A DNA stretch of 64,000 nucleotides from CAVPHV01 sp963704825 (lineage in GTDB: Bacteria; Actinomycetota; Acidimicrobiia; Spongiisociales; UBA5794), in assembly GCA_963704825.1 (NCBI GenBank), contig CAVPHV010000017.1:1-64000 (forward strand), read 5' to 3'. Each line of letters opens with the position of its first letter. Positions within the stretch are counted from its first letter, which is position 1. Positions 8,461-16,186 of this stretch are shown here, piece after piece. Position numbers and translations under genes: made by a program. Below the pieces are notes generated by a model. It was not told the origin of the DNA, did no database searches, and saw only the letters and a list, made by a program, of their open reading frames with translations.

Positions 8461-9780
8461 ATGGATCGGGTCGTTGTGGTTCCGTTGCCTCCTCTTGATG
8501 AGCACTCGTTGCTCGTCTTCTGGTGTCAGATCCTGACCGTGCTTGTTGCGGCTCGAGTGGGCGGCTACGCGATGCGTCGGATCGGTCAGCCCCGCGTGAT
8601 TGGTGAACTACTTGCTGGTGTTGTCATCGGCCCTTCACTCCTTGGGCGTATCTGGCCTTCAGGTTTCGACTGGTTGTTCCCAGCTAGCGAACGTCAGGCA
8701 GGCTTGCTGCTGGGCCTTACCTGGATCGGGATCGTCTTCCTGCTCGCAACCACCGGTGCCGAGGTCGACCTCTCCTCAATCCGCCGCCAGGGACGCGCCG
8801 CGGTGACCGCAACGATCGGCAGCCTCACGGTGCCGCTCGGTGTCGGGGCATTGCTGGCGTCACAGCTACCGGACGGTTTCGTGGGAAGTGGCGGAACTCG
8901 CACGGTATTCATTGCGTTCTTTGCCGTGGCCTTTGCGATTTCGTCACTGCCAGTAGCGGCCCGGGTCCTCGGCGACCTGGGATTGCTTGAGCGGCCCTTC
9001 GCCCAGCTAGCCATCGGCGTTGCCACCGCCAACGACGTCGTCGGCTGGCTACTCCTTGGTGTCGTTGTTGGCGTCGCCGAATCCGGAGTGTTCGCCATCG
9101 GTCCGCTGCTGACAGCCATCGGCGTGGTCGTCGCGACCGGTATCGTCGTCGTGAGGTACGGGCCCCCTCTTCTCGATCGGGTCGCTTCGACGATGGAGCA
9201 ACGCTCGGCCGGCCCGGCTGCGGAGGTCGGCCTCATTGCACTTACGGTGGTTGCGGTTGGAGCGATCACCCAGGCTGTCGGGATCGAGGTGGTCATCGGA
9301 GCATTCGTGGCCGGTATCGCCATTGGGAGAACTCGCCTGCGGCACGGGCGCGGTTTCCGGTCGCTAGAAGCGGTCACGAACGGGATCTTCGCTCCGATGT
9401 TCTTCGTGGTCGCCGGTATCCGTGTCGACCTTTCGGCGCTGGCGTCACCGTCGGCGGCGACGTGGGCGATCCTCGTGACGCTGGCCGCGACTGCCGCCAA
9501 GCTCATTGGGTCCTATTTGGGTGGTCTCGCCGGAGGCCTCGATCGGCGCGACGCATTCAGTCTCGGAGCGTCGCTCAATGCCCGGGGCGCGCTCGAGATC
9601 GTCGTTGCCACCGTCGGCTTGACGCTTGGCGTCATAGACACGACCGCCTATACGGTCATCGTTGTGATGGCCCTCGTGACGACTGCCCTCGCGGGTCCAC
9701 TGTTGAGCTTTTCGAATATTCCGAAGAGTCAGCGTTCACCGACTGGACGACCGATGCCTGACGGGCCAAACCCGAGTTGA
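8461..9780 (+). CDS. Cation:proton antiporter, CPA2 family
   Basis: A 439-residue polytopic membrane protein with about 12 hydrophobic segments. The order is typical of the NhaA-fold CPA2 (KefB/NapA-like) exchangers: GQPRVIGELLAGVVIGPSLLG near residues 42-62, TTGAEVDL (about 97-104), the unwound-helix region ATANDVVGW with the Asn-Asp pair that binds the ion, and SLNARGALEIVVATVGLTLG near the end. Such proteins exchange Na+ or K+ for H+ across the plasma membrane. There is no C-terminal TrkA-N (RCK) domain, so it is the short form. It is a single gene on the plus strand, divergent from the group at 6087-8322. Confidence 0.88.
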   Translation: MDRVVVVPLPPLDEHSLLVFWCQILTVLVAARVGGYAMRRIGQPRVIGELLAGVVIGPSLLGRIWPSGFDWLFPASERQAGLLLGLTWIGIVFLLATTGAEVDLSSIRRQGRAAVTATIGSLTVPLGVGALLASQLPDGFVGSGGTRTVFIAFFAVAFAISSLPVAARVLGDLGLLERPFAQLAIGVATANDVVGWLLLGVVVGVAESGVFAIGPLLTAIGVVVATGIVVVRYGPPLLDRVASTMEQRSAGPAAEVGLIALTVVAVGAITQAVGIEVVIGAFVAGIAIGRTRLRHGRGFRSLEAVTNGIFAPMFFVVAGIRVDLSALASPSAATWAILVTLAATAAKLIGSYLGGLAGGLDRRDAFSLGASLNARGALEIVVATVGLTLGVIDTTAYTVIVVMALVTTALAGPLLSFSNIPKSQRSPTGRPMPDGPNPS

Positions 9781-10150
9781 GACTTCGCCGGCGAACTCGT
9801 AGCGGGCCACCGAGGCCGGGGGCAGGTCTCGGCGGTCGTGGTGATTTGCGACGTTGCGTGGTGACACAATCCCCGGCCCATGACTCCGACCGCCAACGCA
9901 GGTCTCCCGCCCAGACCGGCGGGCGCCTGGTGCCCCATGCTCCACTCGCTGCAGCGTTGGCTACTTGATGTGTTCCACGTCGAGGTGGCTTCGATGTGCC
10001 GTCGAGTACGGCGTCGTCGCCCAATAGCAGCGGATCGAGAACGAGAATGTTCCTTCCGGTGTCGGTAGCCAGTTCGCGTGACGATCGCTTCGTGAAAGAT
10101 AGGGACGATCCCCTATGGGCAGGGCTCTGCGCCGGAGGGACGATGTCCCC
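9781..10150. other. Non-coding stretch with two palindromes
   Basis: I see no convincing gene in these 370 bases; the open frames on both strands lack start sites and protein-like composition. Near the right end are two inverted repeats: ATAGGG-N6-CCCTAT at 10099-10116 and GGGAC-GAT-GTCCC at 10137-10149. The second lies between the ribosome-binding site (GGAGGG) and the ATG of the next gene, so it could act on transcription or translation of the pair that follows. Confidence 0.5.
10137..10149. promoter_or_regulatory. GGGAC-N3-GTCCC palindrome just before the start codon
   Basis: A perfect 5-bp-arm palindrome ends one base before the ATG at 10151. Together with ATAGGG-N6-CCCTAT at 10099-10116 it forms a pair about 35 bp apart. 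The arms resemble the GGGAC/GTCCC arms of DosR-type sites, but the spacer is 3 rather than 4, so that assignment is only a guess. It may instead be an mRNA hairpin over the ribosome-binding region. Confidence 0.35.
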
Positions 10151-10618
10151 ATGATCAACGGAAAGAGCAGCCGGAAGGTCCTCATCGGGATTGCCGCTTT
10201 GGCGGTCGTGCTGATAGCCGCAGCCATCGTGCTCGCCTTGCAGCCGCCTGCCGAGTTCGATCCTGCAACCCCGGAGGGAACGGCACAGGGCTACTTCCGG
10301 GGGGTGCTCGACCACGACGCCGACCTCGCCCTCGGCTACCTCAGCGATGACCTGGTCAGCCGCTGCGACCCCGGCGAGATCCGCGACAACTTCCGTAATG
10401 CCATCGCTGACGACGTTCGCGTCGTCATCGTGAGTAGCAGTGTCGACGGCGACCGGGCGCGTGTTGAGGTTGCAATCACCGAGACCAGGGGCCGCGACCT
10501 CGTCTTCTCCGATTCTCACCGCTTCGAGGAAACGCTCGTGATGGACCGCCATGGCAACCGCTGGGTGATCGCCGAGCAACCCTGGCCGATCCACTATTGC
10601 CCGGAGGTGACGCAATGA
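10151..10618 (+). CDS. Membrane-anchored hypothetical protein, NTF2-like
   Basis: A 155-residue protein with one N-terminal transmembrane anchor (about residues 9-29) after a basic SSRK segment, then a soluble domain outside the membrane. The domain reads TPEGTAQGYFRGVLDHDADLA..YLSDDL, the pattern of NTF2-like or DUF4878-type folds, and ends with RWVIAEQPWP. No catalytic motif is seen. Its TGA overlaps the ATG of the next gene (ATGA), so the two are translationally coupled. The start at 10151 has GGAGGG upstream; an ATG at 10115 would add 12 unlikely residues. Confidence 0.7.
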   Translation: MINGKSSRKVLIGIAALAVVLIAAAIVLALQPPAEFDPATPEGTAQGYFRGVLDHDADLALGYLSDDLVSRCDPGEIRDNFRNAIADDVRVVIVSSSVDGDRARVEVAITETRGRDLVFSDSHRFEETLVMDRHGNRWVIAEQPWPIHYCPEVTQ

Positions 10619-12351
10619 ACATCGTCAACATTCTTGGACCGCTCATGCAACTTGTCATCGTTGTCGGCATCGTCGTATTGATTGTCCGCTTGGTGTCGAA
10701 ACGAGGGGAATCAAGGGCTGAGGGTGAGGGCACCGGCACCTCACTTCGGCGGTTCTTCGTGTGCGCCATCATGCTGGTCACCCTGCTTCTCGCCGGGCTC
10801 GGCGTGGCAGGGCTGATCGAGGCGGCACTGACGTCGTCGGAGTCGGCCGCTCGTGACACCGCATCGATCGCGAGGAACATCGCCTTTGTGGTCGTCGCTC
10901 TGCCCGTGTTCGTGGGTCTCGCCTTCTATACGAGAAGGCGGCTCACCGACGATCCCGCCGAACGACGGTCTCTTGGTTGGGCGTTCTATCTGACGGTCGC
11001 GCTTGTCGGATCGCTCATTGCAGCGATGTCCCTCGTGACCGGGTTCTTCGTCGAGCTGCTCGCTGAGGGCGACATCAATGTTGCGCTGGCGGCGTCTGCT
11101 GTTGTCTGGACTGCAGTGTGGGCCGGACACTGGTGGGTGGCGCAGCATCACGGGTCGGCCGAGCGCCTGCACGTACACCTCCTTCTCGGCTCGGCCGCGG
11201 GTCTGGTAGCCGTTGCCATCGGCGCCGGAGGCGCGCTCGGCGTCGCGCTCAGTGAGCTCTATGACCAGCTCTTCGTCGAGTCGGTCGTCGACAGCGGCGT
11301 CGATGCCATTGTTGGTTCCCTCATCGTGTTCGCCGTCGGCCTCGGCGTGTGGCTCTGGTACTGGTTCGGGCACGCCTTGCAGTTGCCGCGCTCCGGGTTC
11401 TGGCTGGGCTACGTCTTGCTCTTGGGAGTCCTCGGCAGTGCGATCACGGTCATCTCCGGCATGGGGACAATGCTATTTGCAGCATTCGAGTGGTTCGTTG
11501 CCGATACCGGCGACGCCTCAGCCGCAACGCATTTCGATGTGGTGCCCCCGGCACTTGCCGCCATCGCCGTCGGCGGGGCCGGCTGGGCGTATCACCGGTT
11601 TGTGCTGGGCGATCGGGCGGCGCGGAAGCGCACCGAAGTCGATCGAGTGTACGACTACTTGCTCTCTGGAGCGGGTCTCGTTGTTGCCGCCGGCGGGATC
11701 GCCACGCTGATCGCCGTTGGCATCGATGCTCTCGGCGCCCAGGAGCTTGCCTCCACCAACGATGCCGGCATCGCCGTCGCCTCGGCGTTCACGTTGCTCT
11801 TGATCGGCGTCCCGCTTTGGGGCCGTTACTGGTCGATCATCCGCCGTCACCGCGGTAGCGACGAGGAAGTGGAGTTGGCGTCGCCAACCCGTCGCATCTA
11901 TCTCTACGTGCTGTTCGGCCTGAGCGGGATCGTTGCGCTCATCGACCTCATCGTCCTTGTGTACATGGTGCTGGAGGACCTGCTCGATGGTGCCGTCGGA
12001 GCGGCCACTCTGAGCAAGATCGCGATCCCGGTGGCGCTGCTGCTCACGACCGGCGCGCTCGCCTGGTACCACTTCCTCGTATTCAGGGAGGATCGAGCCG
12101 AGGCTTCCGCTCCATCTGCGGTTCGGTCAGCGCTGCGCGAGGTCATCTTTGTGTCGAGCGACGGGCACGGTCTACGCGAAGCGCTCGCTGCGTCGACCGA
12201 CACCCGAGTGTCCACCATGCACAGCGATGGAGACCCAATCCACATCGACTCGATGGACCAGGTCCTCGAGGCACTCCAACACGAGACGCACGCCCAGGTG
12301 GTGGTGCTGGAAACCGAGGAGCATGGGTACGAGGTGATACCGCTCGTCTGA
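10615..12351 (+). CDS. Polytopic membrane protein with repeated DUF5671-like units
   Basis: A 578-residue membrane protein built from about four similar units of some 130 residues. Each unit begins LRRFFVCAIMLVTL, RLHVHLLLGSAAGL, VYDYLLSGAGLVV or RIYLYVLFGLSGIV and contains about four helices with a WxxH/WAxYW motif (WTAVWAGHWWVAQHH, GWAYHRF). The repeated Arg-x-x-Tyr-x-Tyr start and helix layout match DUF5671 membrane proteins of Actinobacteria and Chloroflexi. The last 75 residues are soluble. Function is unknown. It is coupled to the anchored protein before it, so the two probably act together in the membrane. Confidence 0.65.
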   Translation: MNIVNILGPLMQLVIVVGIVVLIVRLVSKRGESRAEGEGTGTSLRRFFVCAIMLVTLLLAGLGVAGLIEAALTSSESAARDTASIARNIAFVVVALPVFVGLAFYTRRRLTDDPAERRSLGWAFYLTVALVGSLIAAMSLVTGFFVELLAEGDINVALAASAVVWTAVWAGHWWVAQHHGSAERLHVHLLLGSAAGLVAVAIGAGGALGVALSELYDQLFVESVVDSGVDAIVGSLIVFAVGLGVWLWYWFGHALQLPRSGFWLGYVLLLGVLGSAITVISGMGTMLFAAFEWFVADTGDASAATHFDVVPPALAAIAVGGAGWAYHRFVLGDRAARKRTEVDRVYDYLLSGAGLVVAAGGIATLIAVGIDALGAQELASTNDAGIAVASAFTLLLIGVPLWGRYWSIIRRHRGSDEEVELASPTRRIYLYVLFGLSGIVALIDLIVLVYMVLEDLLDGAVGAATLSKIAIPVALLLTTGALAWYHFLVFREDRAEASAPSAVRSALREVIFVSSDGHGLREALAASTDTRVSTMHSDGDPIHIDSMDQVLEALQHETHAQVVVLETEEHGYEVIPLV

Positions 12352-12491
12352 ACCGCACTGGGGCGCGCCCGATGCTTCGGCCTCACGACCCGAGTCGCTT
12401 GACCGCCCGATCGTGGTTGCTGCCGTTCAGGCTAGTGATGGCCACAACCAGCCATTTGTTTGATTGCGGCCGACGAGTTGGTTTCGCAGGT

Positions 12492-13100
12492 CTAGTCGAC
12501 GAGGCCGAGCTGACCCGCCCGCTTCAATGCCTCTGCTCGGCCATTCACTCCAAGCCTGATGTAGATGTTCTGTAGGCGGCGGCGGACCGAGCGCTCAGCG
12601 AGATACATCTCTTGGCTGATCTGCACCACGGAAGCTCCCTCTGAGATCCGCTGCAACAGCCGCTCCTCCTCGCCCGACAGCTCCAGTTCGGCTGGTCGGG
12701 GCCGCCCGGCGAGCTGCCTGGCGACCTCAGCGGGAATTATGACTTCGCCGTTGGCGGCTCCCTCGGCGACATGAGCGATCGTGCTCGGGTGAGCGTCGAC
12801 ATGTGCGACGCCATCGGCCCCCGCCGCCAGCGCACGCCTGTATCCGTTGACGTCGAGGTTCTGTACCAACACCACCACAATCGTTTCCGGGTGATGATTT
12901 TCCAATGCTTCAGTCTCCATGCCCTCCATAACCAAGACCAGCCTGCGGTGATCCAGCTGAACCCAGAGGCCGAGGTCGTCAGGCTCCTCCGGGTCGAATA
13001 GCTCGGTGTTGAGTGCAGCACTCAGCCCATGGCGGAAGGACGGGGAGGGGTGTATCACCACCGTTGGCATCACCAGCCGCTCGGAGTAATCGCCGGTCAC
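12492..13100 (-). CDS. LuxR-type transcriptional regulator with degenerate receiver
   Basis: A 202-residue regulator of the NarL/FixJ layout. The C-terminal 60 residues are a LuxR-type helix-turn-helix (LSGEEERLLQRISEGAS, then ISQEMYLAERSVRRRLQNIYIRLGV). The N-terminal 130 residues resemble a receiver (TVVIHPSPSFRHGLSAAL, GADGVAHVDAHPSTI), but no Asp lies where the phospho-acceptor should follow a hydrophobic strand; the strand reads RRLVLVMEGM. It is therefore probably controlled without phosphorylation or is constitutive. The GTG start at 13100 has GAGGTGG five bases upstream. It is divergent from the secreted repeat protein, and no histidine kinase is nearby. Confidence 0.75.
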   Translation of the reverse strand: MTGDYSERLVMPTVVIHPSPSFRHGLSAALNTELFDPEEPDDLGLWVQLDHRRLVLVMEGMETEALENHHPETIVVVLVQNLDVNGYRRALAAGADGVAHVDAHPSTIAHVAEGAANGEVIIPAEVARQLAGRPRPAELELSGEEERLLQRISEGASVVQISQEMYLAERSVRRRLQNIYIRLGVNGRAEALKRAGQLGLVD

Positions 13101-13428
13101 GAAGCCACCTCGCCACTCCGCACATGGAGCGGCTGTTGTCTTGTTGCCCAGCTTGAGTAATCGGAAATGTCACAGAACATAGCCATAGCCTATTCGGCGG
13201 CTTCCGACATCGCCCCCGTGCCACAAACGGGAAAACGCAGGCCAACGGTGAGCGGGGCGTGCTCTAGCTTCCTCCGCGATCTCCTGGCGGTACCGTACGT
13301 TCATGGGGTCCGGGCTCGTCCCGGCAACTATGACGTAACCCTCGAGACCCTTTCGCAAAGGGCAAATGGCTGGTAGGCCGCTCTCAGGGCGTCGGTGATA
13401 CTGACGGTTCGCCGACGTGGGAGTTCGC
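13101..13428. other. Divergent intergenic region
   Basis: These 328 bases separate the leftward regulator from the rightward secreted protein and should hold both promoters. I find no gene, no clear hairpin and no strong -35/-10 pair. Confidence 0.4.
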
Positions 13429-14805
13429 ATGACTGACAGGGCCGCACCAAGACCAGTCTCGACGAGGCAGTCTCGCCGAGGGCGAGACGCGGTTGGGCGG
13501 CGTTTGTTGGTTGCGGGGTTGGTGGTTGGCCTGGTGGCCGGGGTACTGGTGGGTGCGGCCGGGGCAGCCGAGGAGGGGGGAGCGCCGGTGGGTTCGAACT
13601 TCCGGGTCGGCGGCGGATTGGCTGCCGATGACGAGACCACCCCGGAAGCTGTTTACAACTTCGTCGCCGACCATTACCTCGTGGTGTGGAACGACAATCG
13701 CCGGCTGGGGATCAACGGCTGGGAAATATACGGGCAGTTGGTTGCCGGTGACGGCTCCGCGGTGGCCCCCGACTTTCGGATCAGCGGAAACGGCGCCATC
13801 AGCGATGAGTCCACGCCAGCGGTCGTCTACAACCCCGATACCGACCAGTACCTGGTCGTATGGACAGACGTTCGCAGCTACGACATCTATGCGAAGCTTG
13901 TCTCCAGTGACGGCTCCCCGGTCGGAGCCGACTTCCGGGTGAACACCGGGGCCAAGCAACGAGATGATGAGCCTGCGGTGGGCTACAGCCAGGATTCCGG
14001 CACCTACCTTGTCGTCTGGAGCGACGGGCGCGACAGATACACCAGAGGTTCGGATATCTACGGGCAGTTGGTCTCCGGTGACGGCTCACCGGTGGGTTCC
14101 AACTTCCGGGTCAATGATGGCGAGGGGATCGGTTCGGAAGGCTTGCCAGCGGTCGCCTACAACCTTAAGAGCGAACAGTACCTGGTCACTTGGACGGACG
14201 GCCGTAAGAAATCAAGAGTAGGGGATGTCTATGCACAGCTTGTCGCAGCCGACGGCCTCCTCGTGGGACCCAATTTCCGGGTCAGCGGCGGGGGCGGACA
14301 TCGCACCGCGCGCAACATCCGCCCGGCAGTGGCCTACAACCAGGATGCCGGCGAGTACCTGGTCGTTTGGGAAGACGAGCGCAAGCTGACGACCAGAGGG
14401 TGGGACGTCTACGCCCAGCGTGTGTCGGCGGTCGGCAGCCTCGTGGGATACAACTTCCGGGTGAGCAGCAAGAAGGCCACCGGGGACGAAAACTATGCGG
14501 CGGTCGCCTACAGCCCGAATGCCAACCAATACATCATTGTGTGGGAAGACTCTCGCAAGAACAAATCGCCCTATTTCAGGTCCCTCGACGTGTTCGGCCA
14601 GACACTATCGGGGACCGGCTCCCGGGTCGCCTTCAACTTCAAGGTGAACCAACCGACCGGCGTCGCAATGAAACGGCAGGGGCCAGCCGTGGCATTCAAC
14701 TCAGACGCCAACCAGGTCCTGGTCGCGTGGACTGACCTGCGCTCGGCGACGCCCCTCTCGCCGATCCACGGGAAGGACATCTACGCACAGCGGGTGGCTC
14801 CGTGA
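13429..14805 (+). CDS. Secreted protein of about seven 55-residue repeats
   Basis: A 458-residue exported protein. A basic N-terminus (residues 1-30) is followed by a long hydrophobic signal segment (LLVAGLVVGLVAGVLVGAAG) and a cleavage-like AAGAAE. The rest is about seven repeats of some 55 residues, each with PAVAYN..(S/T)..YLVVW.D.R, then DIYGQLV or DVYAQRV, then a DGS.VG.NFRV tail. The repeats look like blades of a beta-propeller. No enzyme motif or anchor is seen. It probably works outside the cell, perhaps in binding or as a surface layer component. The ATG at 13429 is preferred; an in-frame GTG lies four codons upstream. Confidence 0.7.
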   Translation: MTDRAAPRPVSTRQSRRGRDAVGRRLLVAGLVVGLVAGVLVGAAGAAEEGGAPVGSNFRVGGGLAADDETTPEAVYNFVADHYLVVWNDNRRLGINGWEIYGQLVAGDGSAVAPDFRISGNGAISDESTPAVVYNPDTDQYLVVWTDVRSYDIYAKLVSSDGSPVGADFRVNTGAKQRDDEPAVGYSQDSGTYLVVWSDGRDRYTRGSDIYGQLVSGDGSPVGSNFRVNDGEGIGSEGLPAVAYNLKSEQYLVTWTDGRKKSRVGDVYAQLVAADGLLVGPNFRVSGGGGHRTARNIRPAVAYNQDAGEYLVVWEDERKLTTRGWDVYAQRVSAVGSLVGYNFRVSSKKATGDENYAAVAYSPNANQYIIVWEDSRKNKSPYFRSLDVFGQTLSGTGSRVAFNFKVNQPTGVAMKRQGPAVAFNSDANQVLVAWTDLRSATPLSPIHGKDIYAQRVAP

Positions 14806-15133
14806 CCCAAACCGCCCTCCCCGCTTGTGTCACCACGAGTTGGTCCCACCGAAAGGGCCCCGGCTACGGTGCGTGAGGACGTTCGAGCACGCAGCGCCGG
14901 GCGAACCGCGCCAGATACCTGCAGCCCCAGCGGTCCGGCCTGGTCGCTGGTAGGCCGCTGCGGTCAGTCGGTCAGCCATGCTGGCCGGGAGGCGGTACAA
15001 CTCGATGATGCGAGCGGCCACGGCCTCGAGGAACCCGCCGACCGGCTCGACGCCACCCAAGAGGAATCGGTTGTGGCCCAGGCGTGGCCCAAACGTGACC
15101 AAGAGTGTCGTGGCACTCGACCGTCAAGCAGCC
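14806..15133. other. Region without a clear gene, next to tRNA-Lys
   Basis: There is no convincing gene between the secreted protein and the tRNA. A minus-strand frame at 14830-15102 has a protein-like middle (GGFLEAVAARIIELYRLP) but no ribosome-binding site and an unnatural C-terminus. It could be a decayed gene. I do not see attachment-site repeats matching the tRNA 3' end within the window. Confidence 0.35.
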
Positions 15134-15160
15134 GAAGCCCCTTGATATCAAAGGGACTTC
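15134..15160 (-). terminator. Stem-loop after tRNA-Lys
   Basis: On the minus strand, immediately after the tRNA 3' end, GAAG-(T)-CCCTT..GATATC..AAGGG-(G)-CTTC forms a hairpin centred on GATATC. Its place five bases past the discriminator base suggests a terminator or processing hairpin. A T-run is lacking. Confidence 0.5.
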
Positions 15161-15165
15161 GTCAG

Positions 15166-15239
15166 TGGGCCCCGTGGGACTCGAACCCACAACCAACGGA
15201 TTAAAAGTCCGCTGCTCTGCCAAATTGAGCTAGGGGCCC
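15166..15239 (-). tRNA. tRNA-Lys (UUU)
   Basis: A 74-base cloverleaf on the minus strand. The acceptor arm is GGGCCCC/GGGGCCC with discriminator A. The D arm is GCTC..GAGC, the anticodon stem GCGGA/TCCGT closes the loop CTTTTAA (anticodon TTT), and the T arm is GTGGG-TTCGAGT-CCCAC. All stems pair. The CCA end is not encoded. Confidence 0.95.
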
Positions 15240-15342
15240 GGGGGGATTGTAGGGGCGGCCCGCCGCAGTGGCTACGGCCGAAGCCCTCGCCGTCGCGACA
15301 CAGCCGCCCCGGGGGGCGGCTGATCGGTATGGACTCGGTTGG

Positions 15343-15564
15343 CTAGCTCTCTGCCGGGGCGTCGGCCGCGGTCTCGAGTTCCGCGATCCGTTCGGACACG
15401 TCGGCGAGTTCCTGTTCCAGGTCTCGCCGGTATTCCTCCATGAGGCGGAGCCGATCCTCACGGGAGGGTGCGGCGTCATCACGGCAGGGGCCGTGATGGT
15501 GGCTCCGCATCATCCTGCGAGCCATGCGTCTGCGCATCATCCGGGGTGGTGGTCCATATCTCAT
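15343..15564 (-). CDS. Small coiled-coil protein in the padR operon
   Basis: A 73-residue protein. The first 25 residues are very rich in Arg, Met, Pro and His (RMMRRRMARRMM, SHHHG). The second half (SREDRLRLMEEYRRDLEQEL..ISELE-type heptads) should form a coiled coil. This resembles the small DUF5320-like proteins often found next to PadR regulators. Its ATG overlaps the stop region of the PadR gene, so the two are made together. It may bind metal through His, or modulate the regulator. Function is unproven. Confidence 0.6.
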   Translation of the reverse strand: MRYGPPPRMMRRRMARRMMRSHHHGPCRDDAAPSREDRLRLMEEYRRDLEQELADVSERIAELETAADAPAES

Positions 15565-15565
15565 T

Positions 15566-15988
15566 TCACTGATTCCCTTCTTCGTAGCGCTCCAAAAACG
15601 TGGAGATTCGTTCGTTGATGCCTCGCAGCGACTTCGCCCAGCCTGCGAGCAGGTGCCGGCCGGCTTCGGTCAGCTCGTAGGTGCGCTTCGAACGTCCCGG
15701 CAACTCGTCGTTCCATTCGGAAGTGACAATGCCCTCCTGCTCGAGCCCGCGCAGCAGGCGGTAGAGGTTGCCGTAGTCGATGCGCTCCGCCCCGGTGACG
15801 TCGGCGAGTTGCTCGGCTAGGTCATAGCCATGGGACGGTCCCTCGCTCAGGGCGAGCAGCAGAGCGGGCTCGATGAACCGCTCGACCCTGGCAGAGACTT
15901 CCCATTGGTCCGGAGCGACGAGTCGTCGATTCCGGGCCCGCGGTCCGCCGCGTCTGCGTCGGTGATGGGGGTGTGGTCCTGGAGGCAT
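15566..15988 (-). CDS. PadR-family transcriptional regulator
   Basis: A 140-residue winged-helix repressor. After a Pro/His/Arg-rich N-tail come ERFIEPALLLALSEGPSHGYDLAEQL and DYGNLYRLLRGLEQEGIVTSEW (the recognition helix and wing), then RTYELTEAGRHLLAGWAKSL, all typical of PadR. The C-terminal dimer helix is short. I chose the ATG at 15988 because a promoter (TTGACA-N17-TATGTT) ends only seven bases before it, which implies a leaderless mRNA; the longer frame would begin beyond that promoter. Two ACATATATGT sites in the promoter are its likely operators, so it probably represses itself and the coiled-coil gene after it. Confidence 0.85.
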   Translation of the reverse strand: MPPGPHPHHRRRRGGPRARNRRLVAPDQWEVSARVERFIEPALLLALSEGPSHGYDLAEQLADVTGAERIDYGNLYRLLRGLEQEGIVTSEWNDELPGRSKRTYELTEAGRHLLAGWAKSLRGINERISTFLERYEEGNQ

Positions 15989-15994
15989 GCGAGT

Positions 15995-16023
15995 AACATA
16001 TATGTAACAAACATATATGTCAA
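15995..16023 (-). promoter_or_regulatory. Promoter and double operator of the padR operon
   Basis: Minus strand: -35 TTGACA (16023-16018), 17-bp spacer, -10 TATGTT (16000-15995). Two identical palindromes ACATATATGT lie at 15996-16005 and 16011-16020, centres 15 bp apart, over the -10 and the spacer. ATGT..ACAT halves are what PadR repressors bind. The expected +1 falls on or next to the ATG at 15988, so the transcript would be leaderless. Confidence 0.7.
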
Positions 16024-16186
16024 GTACCAATATAGCGGCCAATGCGATTTCTCGAGAGCCGGTTGGCATCGGCGGGATCCGGTCCGACGTCGATGATTGC
16101 GTTGCCGACTTCTCGCGTAGGCATCCCGAGCAGACTCAAAACACGCGAGCTCAACCTTCGATGCCGCCATTCGCCAGAATGGGCAG

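Noticed and set aside
9656..10615. 319-codon minus-strand frame
   Set aside because: Antisense to the antiporter end and the anchored protein; no start signal or known motif.
14830..15102. 90-codon minus-strand frame near the tRNA
   Set aside because: Part looks protein-like, but there is no ribosome-binding site and the C-terminus is improbable. Mentioned only as a possible relic.
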